Shown here: positions 49,271-59,875 of the stretch, in pieces
How positions within the stretch are numbered: position 1 is the first letter of the stretch
How the letters are laid out: the number at the start of each line of letters is the position of its first letter
From: Rhynochetos jubatus
Lineage: Eukaryota > Chordata > Aves > Eurypygiformes > Rhynochetidae
Assembly: GCA_027574665.1 (NCBI GenBank)
Contig: CM050650.1
Location: 51,939,304 to 52,003,303, forward strand
Direction: 5' to 3'
Length of the DNA: 64,000 nucleotides
Program-made: the position numbers and the translations under genes
The notes under the pieces: generated by a model
Told to the model about the DNA's origin: nothing
The model's input: only the letters and a program-made list of their open reading frames with translations
Database searches by the model: none

Positions 49271-51370
49271 CTGAAGGTGCAGAGTGTTGTACGTTGAATC
49301 AGCAGCTCGGCACTGTTTCTCGCATTGTCAAAGTTTGGTTTGAAAGCGGCTGGACTAAAGTCTGTTGGTGAAAGGAGATAAAACAATGCCTGGGAAAAAA
49401 AAAAAAAAGTCCTAATATTTGCTGCCACAATAAATCAAATGTATTGCATGTTGAGATAGACTTCCTATAATTTTTCTTGCAAAAACCATGAAAAATGAGT
49501 TTCATACGTTCTGAGATGATTCTCTACTGCAAGAAAAAAATACAAATTTACTCTGGCAGTTCTGAGAGATCTTGATGATTTCATTAGCAGAAATGTAAAG
49601 CTTATATTCAAATAAGTCTGATTTAGGGCACGGGGAAGGAGAGAGAAAGCATGAAGAAAAAGTAATTGGAGACCTTGTTTCTTGCCTTAAGGCTGTTGCT
49701 GCAGGGGACAAGCTGAGAATCACTGAAACCCCAGCTCGGCACCCTTTAAAACTATTTTTAAGTTGCATTGTGAATTAGAGGCACTTTAAAAATTACTTCC
49801 AGTAACTGAAGAAATCATTCTCTTCCTTGCAAACATGTGTTCATTGCTTAACACTGTGGGTTTTTTCTATCCTTGTGTAAGAACACAAATTCTGCCAGCC
49901 CATGAACTGCCTAGTCACAGTTACGTACATTTCTGAAAAAAACAAATGGTCACACTGTGGTTGCAAAGACTCATGCCACGCAGGATAAGTGGAAGAAGAT
50001 GATAAGAGTAGCTTGATAATATGTTAGCATAGTAATAACAGAAGCCGCAGAATGGACATCTTCACGCTCGCTAAGGAAAGCTGCCTTTGCATTCCAAAAG
50101 TCAACAGGGCTCCTACGGAGATGTACGTAGCGTATGCTATGGGTTGGGTTGGTGGCGTTTTTCATCCCTGATGTGGCAAACCCCATAGCTGGGTTTGAGG
50201 GGGAAGTAGTTAAAATGTGAGAGAGGGGGTGCTTTAGCCTTTAGGATTGCTGGTACTGGAGTTTTGCTTCCTACTGGAAGCAGCAGAAGCTTCAAAAAAA
50301 AAAAACCCTCCTATGAATGTCTGCCCTTTCTGAGAAGGAGAAAGGAGAATTGGCAACCAGGCTCCCTCCCAAATGTGAAAACAAACTTGCATAAATATAA
50401 AAGAAAAAAAGTCCCCTATTACAAAATACAATGTTTGTTATAGAATGCTGAACAACCTGGATAAGTGTATGTCCCTGAGACTCCATTTCATCTTATGGGA
50501 TTTGGGGGTTTTTTTGAAACATGGATTTCATTTTAGAGAAATGGCAGTCGAACCCTTCTTACCTCAGTGCAAAGGAATCAGACTATGGATGCACTTGAGC
50601 AGGCATCTCCCTGGCACATGTCTTGGGAGAAGCTTCTAGAACATATAGCTCTTTGTTTAAGACCCAGATACCTTTTTTCTTTTAGCAGAAAACCTGAGAT
50701 TGGACCGAGTAGCTAAGCTAAACTACTGCTTTTCTAATCTAAGGAGGCCAACCTACCTTAAGGATGTTTTGAATGCACAACCTGAGTGATATTGTATAAT
50801 TTCATGAAAACAAAACAGGTTCTCTAGATTTTCTAACCATGGTAGATACTCGGAAATGACTTGAGAAAGGAAAGAGCTACACATGGTTGTGTTTCTATCT
50901 CTACAAAAATATCACAGATACGATGAAGGCAGGAAACAGTATAATTTAATAGATACTGTGTGTGGTGATTACATTTAATCTACTTCCGAAGCAATGTGAT
51001 TTTCACGTGAAGCCATGGTATCTTTTTTTGTTTATCTGTGAGAAGGCAGATCTATCTTCTTCCACGTTTGTAGCATATTGCATAGTATCTCCGTAACAGT
51101 TGAGCTGCAGCCAGTAACAGCCAGCGTAAGACAGCTCCACTGTCATACCGTACAGTGCATACACTATGAGGGCACAAAGTCTTAACAGGAGAAAGTAACA
51201 TCTTACTATGTTTCTGAGAGATAATGTTAGCAGTGAATAGGGAATGTGATATCCTGCCTGATGGGGTTTTTCTACTCAATACCTTGGCTGAAAGGCACAG
51301 CCTTACTGAATGGGAAGCAATGCTGGCTATGGTATGATGCCCACGTCATGCAAATGATACAGCATGGTAA
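49271..51370. other. Intergenic stretch downstream of STX11
   Basis: AT-rich, with no recognisable gene or mobile element. Near its right end (51342-51355) a CACGTCA half-CRE directly abuts a perfect octamer ATGCAAAT. Confidence 0.5.
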
Positions 51371-51760
51371 TCACGGAATCATAGAATGGGTTGGGTTGGA
51401 AGGGACCTTTCAAGGTCATCTAGGCCAGCCGCCCTGCCATGGGCAGGGACATCTTCAGCTAGATCAGGTTGCTCAGAGCCCTGTCTAGCCTGACCTTGTG
51501 TATTTCCAGGGATGGGGCATCTACCACTGCTCTGGCCAACCTGTTCTAGCGCCTCACCACCCTTGTAGTAAAACAATTCTTCCTTATGTCTAATATAAAT
51601 CTACCCTCTTTTAGTTTAAAACCATTATCCATTGTCTTATTGCAACAGGCCCTGTTAAAAAGTTTGTCCCCATCTTTCTTATAAGCTCCCCTTAAACACT
51701 GAAATGCCGCAATAAGGTCTCCCTCGAGCCTTCTTTTCTCCAGGCTGAAGTTCCAGCCAA
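51371..51760 (-). mobile_element. CR1 LINE fragment (older subfamily)
   Basis: The plus strand starts TCACGGAATCATAGAATGGG and runs through the reverse-complement CR1 3' region to CCTTCTTTTCTCCAGGCTGA. It shares the TTGTCCCCATCTTTCTTATA block with the copy at 6077-6392. It is 5'-truncated. Confidence 0.93.
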
Positions 51761-52380
51761 CGAGCTGCTTTTTCACTCATGGGCTCCCATGTGTGAATAA
51801 AACTAAGGAAAAAGAGGGTGCAAGTTTCACATATGGTCTCCGCATTTGTAAAACGTTAACAATCAGCTTTTATTCTACGTGAGAGGTATTTTCCTTCACA
51901 AGCATGCCTAGTGTACTGGGAGGTCTCTGAGCACTAACGGCTGAAAATTTGAGGCCCGGACTCCTGTGAAAGGGCCACCTACAACCAGGGTGTCTAACAA
52001 CCAAACGGGGTATGTGCCTCTGTTCTGCTTAGGGGAGAGACAGCCTCCACAAGCCTCCTCCAGTTTGCTGGAGCATGACTCAGTGCAGCACCCCCAGCCT
52101 GGTCCGTACCGAGCATTAGTCTCTCATCCCTTGGGAGCAGGCTCAACGGTGGCAAGGTTTGGTGGGATGGAGGGTGTCTGTTTTCTGGAATATGGACAGC
52201 AAAGGCAGCAGGAGTGGGATCTGGTGATGGGGCCCCTCTGATGCGGGGAAGAAGGGTGAGGCCCAGTGCAGGCGCTAACCGGGATTGTTGCAGTAGGTGC
52301 TTCTGTAGACGGGGCGTGCAGTGGGGATTGGCAAGTAATCTTTCCTCTGTGATATTTTTCTCCTGATTAAGCATAATTAA
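51761..52380. other. Spacer between two CR1 copies
   Basis: About 620 bp of unique-looking sequence. Short overlapping open frames occur on both strands, but no domain or repeat is recognised. Confidence 0.5.
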
Positions 52381-52755
52381 ATCATAGAATCATAGGCTGG
52401 TTTGGGTTGGAAGGGACCTTAAAGACCATCTAGTTCCAACTCCCCCCTGCCATGGGCAGGGACACCCTACACTAGACAGGTTGCTCAAAGCCTCATCCAG
52501 CCTGGCCTTGAACACTTCCAGGGATGGGGCACCCACAGCTTCTCTGGGCAACCTCTGCCAGTGCCTCACCACCCTCTCTGGGAAGAATTTCTTCCTGATA
52601 TCCAATCCAAATCTCCCCATTTTCAGTTTAAACCCATTACCCCTTGTCCTGTCACTACAGGCCCTTGTAAAAAGCCCCCCGCCCCCCAGCTTCCCTGTAC
52701 ACCCCTTCAGGTACTGGAAGGCTGCAATAAGGTCTCCCGGAAGCCTTCTCCTCTT
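52381..52755 (-). mobile_element. CR1 LINE fragment (young-looking)
   Basis: The plus strand starts ATCATAGAATCATAGGCTGG and is close to consensus throughout. Read on the minus strand it keeps CR1 ORF2 blocks ([37 protein letters not shown]). It ends at the GAAGCCTTCTCCTCTT block, about 150 bp short of the CpG island that holds the tRNA gene. Confidence 0.95.
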
Positions 52756-53523
52756 ATCTAATCGACTGCTCTGGACGTTGCTTGGTCTGTTAGCAAGGGA
52801 AGACACCTTCCAGGTCACAGCTGGGCAGGAACAAGCGAGATGCCAGGATGTAACACCGGTTTTCCCCAAGGCATCTCTCGGTCGGTGTCGTGCCAGGCAG
52901 CCCCGCCGAGGGGCTGGGGGAAGCGCCTAGTTGTTGGACTTTTCGGTAGCCTGAGCCTCATCGGCACAACTTCTCCACCGCGCTCTCACTTCCCCCGGTG
53001 AACCGCGCCGGCTCTCCCGCCCTCCCCACCACCCCCACCGGCTTCAGCGCGGGGCAGCAGCCCACACACCCGGCACCCCACCGCCCCCGTGGCGGCCTGG
53101 CCCGGTGCCCCCCCTCCCCCCCCGCCTGCTCTCCCCCCAGGGGCGGGCCCGCACCGGCCCCGCGCACCTCCCTCGCCTCCCCACCCCCCACTCCGCCTTC
53201 CGCTCCGGCCCGGGCGCCCGCCAGAGGCAAGGCGGCGGGGGAGGGCAGCGTCCCGGCCGGGCAGGGCGGGGGGCGCGGGCCTCAGGCCGGAGCAAGGCTC
53301 CCGCCGGGCCCTGCCCGCCCGCCTCCCGCTGCCGCCGGGAGAGGCCGCCCGCGCGCGCCTTCCCCTGCGTTCTGCGTCCTCCCGCGCTGGGAATAGAGGC
53401 GGGAGAGCGCGACGCGGCGGGGGAGGGGGAGCCCCGCGCCGGCCCGAGGGTCGCGGGCGGCCGGGGGCGGGCGGCAGCGCGGCCTTGGATGTAGGAGTGG
53501 CTGGGAGCCGTCCCGGTATCTGC

Positions 53524-53606
53524 ACCAGGATGGCCGAGTGGTTAAGGCGTTGGACTTAAGATCCAATGGACGTATGTCCGCGTGGGTTCGAACCCCACTC
53601 CTGGTA
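53524..53606 (+). tRNA. tRNA-Leu, anticodon TAA
   Basis: An 83-base type II tRNA with a complete cloverleaf. The acceptor arms ACCAGGA (53524-53530) and TCCTGGT (53599-53605) pair perfectly, with discriminator A at 53606. The anticodon stem TTGGA/TCCAA encloses loop CTTAAGA, with anticodon TAA at 53557-53559. It reads UUA leucine codons. The long variable arm (GGAC/GTCC stem) is the leucine-type feature. The T arm is GTGGG-TTCGAAC-CCCAC. The internal Pol III promoter is intact: A box TGGCCGAGTGG (53531-53541) and B box GGTTCGAACCC (53585-53595). There is no intron and no encoded CCA, as usual in eukaryotes. A T20 run starts eight bases after the 3' end. It appears functional. Confidence 0.98.
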
Positions 53607-53613
53607 AATCCGA

Positions 53614-53633
53614 TTTTTTTTTTTTTTTTTTTT
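53614..53633 (+). terminator. Pol III terminator of tRNA-Leu
   Basis: An uninterrupted run of 20 T beginning eight bases after the tRNA. Four or five T suffice for Pol III termination, so this is unusually long. Confidence 0.9.
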
Positions 53634-54250
53634 CCCGGAGCCCCATTACGTTGCCGGGGTCGCTCCGTGCCCTGGCAGAGGCGCGGCCGCAGGGAGCCGG
53701 GAGCCGCCGGGACGCTGCGAGGAGGGGGACGAGCCGCGCTGGAGCGGGCGGCGGCCGGCATATCCCGCCTGCGGGGCAGCTGCGCGGCTCTCCCGGCGCT
53801 TGGCGCCGCAGCTGCCGGTGAGGGCGGAGTGAGCCGGCTCAAACTGAAGCGGTCTTGACCGCCTCGCCTGCTCAGCCCTGCCGGGCGCTCGTTTAGGCAC
53901 TGTAACTGCCTTGAAGTTGGCTTCACAGCTTAGTTCTGAAGAGCTTTTATATAGTCTTGTTCTAATTACCTTTCGCAGGCTGCTCGGGCCTGGGCCTCTG
54001 CGGTGTCACAGCCAGGGCCGCGAGTGTCGTCACCGGCGGGGCCGAGGCCCAGGGGTGACCAGACGTCGGGCTGTGTCCCTTCGCTGCTGTGGTTCACGCC
54101 AGATCTCTCCGCAGAGGGGCCGGAGGAGGGAGTCAACTGCCCGCGCTAACTGTACCGGTAGGCCTCTGAGGGCGCAGCCGCCCCCTCGGTAGGAGCCTTG
54201 GGCCTGTGGCAGGCCCTCCGCCTTCGTCAAACCCCAGGTGGCGACTTCAT

Positions 54251-56708
54251 CCGCTCTGCAGCGTAATTTATGTTTTGGTTGGGGTTTTTTTTGTGGTTTT
54301 TTTTTTTTTCCGGTTACAAGCGCTTTGAATACTTTGAAGGCTCTATGACAACCTGTCGCGATGCTTTCGCAGCATGAAAACAAGGGTGAGCGCTGTGTGC
54401 GCTAGGGATGAGGGTGTGCGGGCTATGAGAGGGTGCCCAGCCTGCCGAGGGGGCCCTGGCCGACCTGGGAGGATGGAGGGAAGGCAAACCTGCCCCGGAG
54501 GGCAATGGTGCCCTGTGCTGGCTGTACCCTAAACTCTGCCAGGGGTTTAGCTGAAAGTTCAGTAGGACGAGTGAGTGGGATTTTCAGGCTAACCTCCTGG
54601 CTTTGTTTTATTTAGCAGGACTGCTGTAGCATTTGTTGCACATACCCCAGCGTTTCATTTGCTGTTTTTTTGGTTGGTTTGGTTTTTTTCAGGGTAGTAT
54701 CATTGTGTTCCAGTATATTGAAAGTGCAGGAAGTACAAACCAAGTGCAGACGGACACATTTTAACATACTAGTGTTTACCAGACCATCCTGGCTGAATTC
54801 TAGTAACGGGTAAATACAGTTCTTAGCTACCATCTTACTGATAATTTGAGGTGAAAAATCATTCAAAACTTTCAGTCCAAATATACAGTGTGATATAGAG
54901 ACTAAATAAAGGCTGAACTCTTGAAAGAAGTGACTTGTGGGTCTTCAGTGCAATGTGAAATAGACGAAATATCCTGAAACACAGGATACTTTATTACATG
55001 TTACCTAAGATGATCTGGTACCACAAATGTGAACGTGGAATAAACACAGAACTACGATAGTCAAGAGGGGCTTACGAAGTGTGATCTAGTGATGAACTTC
55101 TAGGAAATCCAAGTACATATATTGTCTTTTTTGCCTGTTCCAACAGTTAAATTGTAAATGCAAAACACACCACACTTTCTAGAAGTGCTCATTAAAAAAA
55201 AGTACTGCCAGATTCAAATGTTTTATTAAGTAATTTTTTTTTTCCCTATTATTCATTAAGGTACAAATTAGTAAAAATGGGTGCGTGTTTGAATGTACAT
55301 TTTACCTGCAATGTTATAATGGAAAAATGCTGCCCTTGGAAACCCACATCTTTGCATACAAATTGGGTAACTCTGCTTATGTGCTTATTTATGAGCGTGT
55401 TTGTACGTACAATAAATGCTCATGTAGATTTTGTGGATGCAGTGCTGATCTTGAGGAAAATCTGGTCCCAACTGTCAGCAACAGGATGAATTAGTGGCAA
55501 CTATTCAACACTGTGAGAAAGAAAAAAGCAAAGTAAAAATAATTGCCATTTTTACAAGAACGTTAATCTCTGACCAAAAAAAAAGTTTTTATGATAAAGC
55601 ATTACGGAAAGCTGGAGTTCTTGGATAGAAATGCTTCTGTTACAGGCACAGCCCTTTCCTTATGAAATTACTTATGCAGAAAACTTCCCTCAATGCTTTG
55701 GTGAAACTGTGTTCCCTGCTTTTTGTAAAGTCTTGTTGGAGCATATGCGGATCTGGAATGGAACAGAAGATTTTTTTGAACCTTTCCTGCTCTCAGGAAA
55801 TACCCATAATGTCTGCTGGCAAACTGGTAAGTTTCCCAACCCTTTTCTACACTTCTCCAAGAAAAGGGTAATCTGCTGGGGTTATTGTTTTCTATTTCAG
55901 TGAAGTTGCAGGGTGGTGTAATGTGTTTCAGCTCTGCAGCTGACCAGGATTTTGATTTAAGATTTTTATTTTATCAAACAAGTATTTTTCTTTGGTTTTA
56001 ATAGCTTCCTTGTTAAACCCTCATGAATTACGGGAGGTTGCCTTTGCAGTTTGACGTTCTTACATGCACTCATTATGCTCTGGCCTTTAGTTCAAGCAAT
56101 ACCGCTTTCCATTGGGCTCCATTCTGTGGATGAGTTGTTTTACTAAAAAGGTCATTGTAGGATCCTTGCCTCATTTGTTGAAGAAATTGAAAAAAGTATA
56201 GTAACTAATGCTAGAAACTGGAATAAAAAAAGAGCTTCATATGCAGACAGTTGAATGCTGCCCTGATGAACCAGGGATGTTTCTTTTGCCACTGCATATT
56301 TCCTGTGTGATGAGGAGCCAGTCAGTTAATATAGGTTTTCCATAAGCAATCACTCGTTTTCATGCTCCATATTTTTGAAATCTGTCTTGAAAACCTCAGT
56401 CTGATGTGCAGAATTGCAGAGCTTTTGCAAACACAAGTGAAATCAATGTATCACCTGTATTTTAAGCAGTCGCTGAAAAATTTTGTATGTCTGAGCAGTT
56501 GAAGTTTTTGGAGATATTTGGCATTAATCTTTCCATACGTCAATTTCCCATTGTATAAAATAGAGGTAGTAGAAATACACCATCTGCAAAATGGGCTGCT
56601 GTGAAGTAAATTCATTCTCGTTTTTGAAGAATTCAGATACACTTCCATAGTCTGGTCATGTTAGACAATCCCGTGAGTAGAATATTAATGAATTGTATTT
56701 CAAGCAGC
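54251..56708. other. Intergenic stretch right of the tRNA island
   Basis: AT-rich sequence with T-rich runs at about 54286-54310. It contains one exon-like segment at 55646-55826, listed separately. Nothing else is recognised. Confidence 0.5.
55646..55826 (+). other. Possible unannotated internal exon
   Basis: A 181-base open segment between an acceptor (TTCTGTTACAG, AG at 55644-55645) and a strong donor (ACTG|GTAAGT at 55826/55827). Its frame encodes about 60 residues (starting AQPFPYEITYAENFPQC) that match no family I know. The first Met inside it is far in, so a coding use would need an upstream ATG. It may equally be an lncRNA exon fed by the CpG island at 52900-54250, or chance. Confidence 0.2.
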
Positions 56709-57050
56709 CTTGAAGTACCTGAAGGGGCCTACAAGGAAACTGAGGGTGGGACTTTACAAGGGCCTATAGTGACAGGGCAAAGGGTAACGGGTTTAAATTG
56801 AAAGTGGGGAGATTTAGGTTGGATATCAGGAAGAAGCTCTTCACGGAGAGGGTGGTGAGGCACTGGCAGAGGTTGCCCAGAGAAGCTGTGGATGCCCCAT
56901 CCCTGGAAGTCTTCAAGGCCAGGCTGGATGAGGCTTTGAGCAACCTGGTCTAGTGGAGGGTGTCCCTGCCCATGGCAGGGGGGTTGGAACTGGATGGTCT
57001 TTAAGGTCCCTTCCAACCCAAACCATTCTGTGATTCTGTGATTCTATGAA
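56709..57050 (+). mobile_element. CR1 LINE 3' end (young-looking)
   Basis: 5'-truncated CR1 close to consensus. It has the TACCTGAAGGGGCCTACAAG block, the ORF2 C-terminal region, the 3' UTR and a tail ATTCTGTGATTCTGTGATTC then TATGAA. The tail octamers are well kept, which suggests one of the more recent insertions here. Confidence 0.95.
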
Positions 57051-59644
57051 TTCAGAAAATAACATGAACCAGATAAGGTACTGAGCCACACTTAGAGCTG
57101 TGAAGACGTTGCAAAGTATTGAACAACTGGTTAGCCAGCCAGCACCACATGATGTGTGCTGAACAAGGTGGGAGTCTTACAGGAAAACAGCATGCTATGG
57201 TTTAATTCAAGATTGTGTCTCACTTCATAAACAGAAGGGAGATCACGTCAATAAGTAGGCAACCTATTGGTAAAATATTATTTAGGTAATATTTCACTAC
57301 AGTTAAATAATTTTAAAAAACTTTCAGCACCTTTTTTTTCCCCAGTTACATTCTGGTGTGTGATGGAAGTATATGATTTGTTACTTCAGTTAAACCATTT
57401 TCCCATCATTCCCAGTGACCAGTGTCTTGCATTGAGGAGAAAAGCATAAAAGACTCTGAGGTTCTTGATCTATTATATAATGCTGTAGGGTTTGTTGTGT
57501 AGTGTCTTTTATTATATAGGGTGTATTGTATAGTGCTGTAGGTCTGTGATGTAGGGTAATCAATAATCCCTCTGATTTGTACTGCAGACCACTTTAAAGT
57601 ACGCAGTCACGTTAGCAGGAGTAACTGTATATAAAGTACTTGGTAATTCTTGAGTTGTTCTCTTTTTAGGGCCTGTGTGGTGTAAAAAAAGAGGCGTAGA
57701 CTCTATTTTCTGGATTCTTGTCATTCTCAGGACCACTATGTAGTATAGACAGTTGCATCAGTGTTTATGCGTGTGTCTTTATTCAGGTTCATTTTCAACA
57801 ACTGATGGGCTGTTCATCCGCTGACTGTGACTGATCTTACTTGCAGTTTCTTACGATCACTTCTGTTGGACTGGATAGCCACAGCAACCAAGAGTCGTTA
57901 GCACCATTAGCTAATTCCACTTCTTCTCCAAGGCATCGCAACACACATTCCCAAACGGATCCTGGCAACATTTTATTGCTTAACTGTTTTTATTGGTTTG
58001 TTTTTTTTCTTGGTGAGGAAAAAGAAGAGATACTCTGCTAGGTTAGTTTAATCCAAGCAGCAAGCTCTAGGAATCACACTGGTAGTATGGGGAGCTCAGC
58101 CACCCTGACTGTAGCGTTGGTAGAACGGAACAAGGGTCATCAGTGGCTGCAGTGCAAAGCCCTTCAGCTTGCTTCAAGTGCTGGTGGAGGTCGGTTTACT
58201 CTTACGACTGACGGATGAGCCCTGCAAGTCTTGCCATGGTTTGAAGCAGCATTAGCCTGAGTGTTGCTCTCCCGGAGTTAGGATGGCCTAACGTGGCCAT
58301 GGGAACAGGGCAGGTGCCCACCCTTCAGCTGCTCCAGATAGTGCCTGGCAGTTTAGGTCTGAGCCACCATCGCTGGCGGAGCAAACGGCCCTAGCTTTGC
58401 ACTGGAGTAAAGGGCTGTGGGCACGCATTCCCTTTTGCCAGTTCTCATCAGAGAAGTACGTGCAGGTGCTGACATTTTACATCAGCGCAGCATTATTAGC
58501 GAAGGATATTTCTGAAAGTGTTAAAAGACTGGTCTGTGCATTGGGTCACCAAATGTTTGGGAATATTTTCCCTTGTGCTGTGGTGGCAGTAGCCTCTGGA
58601 AAAAGGATAGAGCAGTCAAGCGATAATTTACATTACAGCAGCAAGGTTCACCAGAGCACCTCCTAAATGAGGGGCCCTGAATGCCCTAAAACAAGGGCAG
58701 CATAATGCAGAATGTTGCAGCCAAGATCTCTGGGATCTCAGGGCATGGGCTGAAAACACGCTGACATGCATTTTTCTGGGATTTTTTGGTTGCATTAAAC
58801 TTATCTGAATGAATTGAACCTTTCTTCATGCCGAGGAGATCTGAAGACTACAGAAAATGTGCACACTCTTCTGGAGATGGTCTTACATGTGCAATCACAA
58901 AAATGCCTTCCTTTCTCTAGTGATTTTAGGAGAGGAATGCCCTTTCCAGATGCCTTCATTTTCCTTGACTGCAGCTTCTCCTTCACTATCTGCCCAACCG
59001 TGACCCTCTTTATGGTTGGAAGTACTACAGGATTGTTCCTTCAGACCTCATCTGCCCCATTTTTAAGTGCTGACTGAAGCAGTTCTTGGCAGGAGATCAC
59101 TCCCTGACCGTGTGACTTGGTGGATTTCTGACATGTGTCTGTTGCGATTTCATCATGCCTTGCAAACTTTTTCACACGAGAGTGGAATCACTGGTGGGAA
59201 GTACGGACTGCGTTAATGAGTTCTGTTCTCCAGTTAATCCATGTTTAATGATTGACGTGCACATGTATTTTAGTTTCACTTGCCCGGTCTTACATCTCTG
59301 TTGCTATTTTCTGCCACACTCCCACCTTTTGCTTTTTATGTGCGTACCAAGAAACAGATTCAGCTGGTCTGGCAGTTAGCTGCTTCTGAAAGAGACAGAG
59401 ACACTGCCTTTCCCCTGCCCAGGCTGTACTGCACACTCCCACCCCTTTCCTCTCCTGTCCCTCCATCTCTGATTGTCAAGTAATACGTAACAAACCAACC
59501 AATTAGTTTCATGTTACTTGGATCTAAAATTAATCACTGAAATTATAAGAAGATTATGTGAAGAAACGAGGAATTGGAGACAATTTCTTACGTGTTCTAG
59601 GCTCCCTAAGGTAGGCAATATAGATCCGCTAACTGGTTTTATTC
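57051..59644. other. Intergenic stretch
   Basis: No recognised gene. A degenerate TGTAGGGT/TGTATAGTG-type short tandem repeat lies at about 57468-57556. Open frames near 57841-58041 and 58397-58666 look protein-like by eye but match no family. Confidence 0.45.
57468..57556. repeat. Degenerate short tandem repeat
   Basis: Imperfect repeats around TATTATATA and TGCTGTAGG/TGTGTAGTG, about 10-30 bp per unit. The pattern is visible but strongly decayed. Confidence 0.5.
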
Positions 59645-59875
59645 ATCACAGAAAGGCAGAGGCTGGAAGGACCCTCTGGAGATCATCCAGTCCACCCCAC
59701 AGCTCAGAGGAGGGTCAGCTTGAGCAGTCGGGTTTTGAATACCTCCAAAGATGAAGACTCCACAACCTCTCTGAGCAGCCTGTGCCAGTGTTTGACCACC
59801 CTCACAGCAAATAAAATAATTTTTTGTAATGTCTTAAAAATAAGTGTTTTGCTGTGTTTAAAGCATTTTCTTATG
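59645..59875 (-). mobile_element. Old CR1 LINE fragment
   Basis: The plus strand starts TCACAGAAAGGCAGAGGCTG and carries GATCATCCAGTCCACCCCAC and CTCTGAGCAGCCTGTGCCAG, the reverse complement of an old CR1 3' region. The last 60 bp are weakly recognisable, so the right boundary is approximate. Confidence 0.82.

Larger units (their letters stand above)
52900..54250. promoter_or_regulatory. CpG island around tRNA-Leu(TAA), possible Pol II promoter
   Basis: The most CpG-dense segment of the window, about 1.3 kb, with the tRNA gene near its middle. The size exceeds what a tRNA gene needs, so it may also start a Pol II transcript. Possible donors to the right are CCG|GTGAGG at 53817/53818 and AAGG|GTGAGC at 54385/54386. 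I recognise no conserved protein in its GC-rich open frames. In human, UTRN starts beyond this tRNA, but none of its N-terminal coding sequence is visible here. Confidence 0.65.

Noticed and set aside
52986-53926. Several 130-210 codon open frames on both strands around the tRNA
   Set aside because: They overlap each other, some run through the tRNA gene, and they are Pro/Arg/Gly/Ala-rich by-products of base composition.
57841-58041. Open frame after an acceptor-like ACTTGCAG, serine- and asparagine-rich
   Set aside because: It looks protein-like by eye, but there is no donor at a fitting place, no ATG and no family match.
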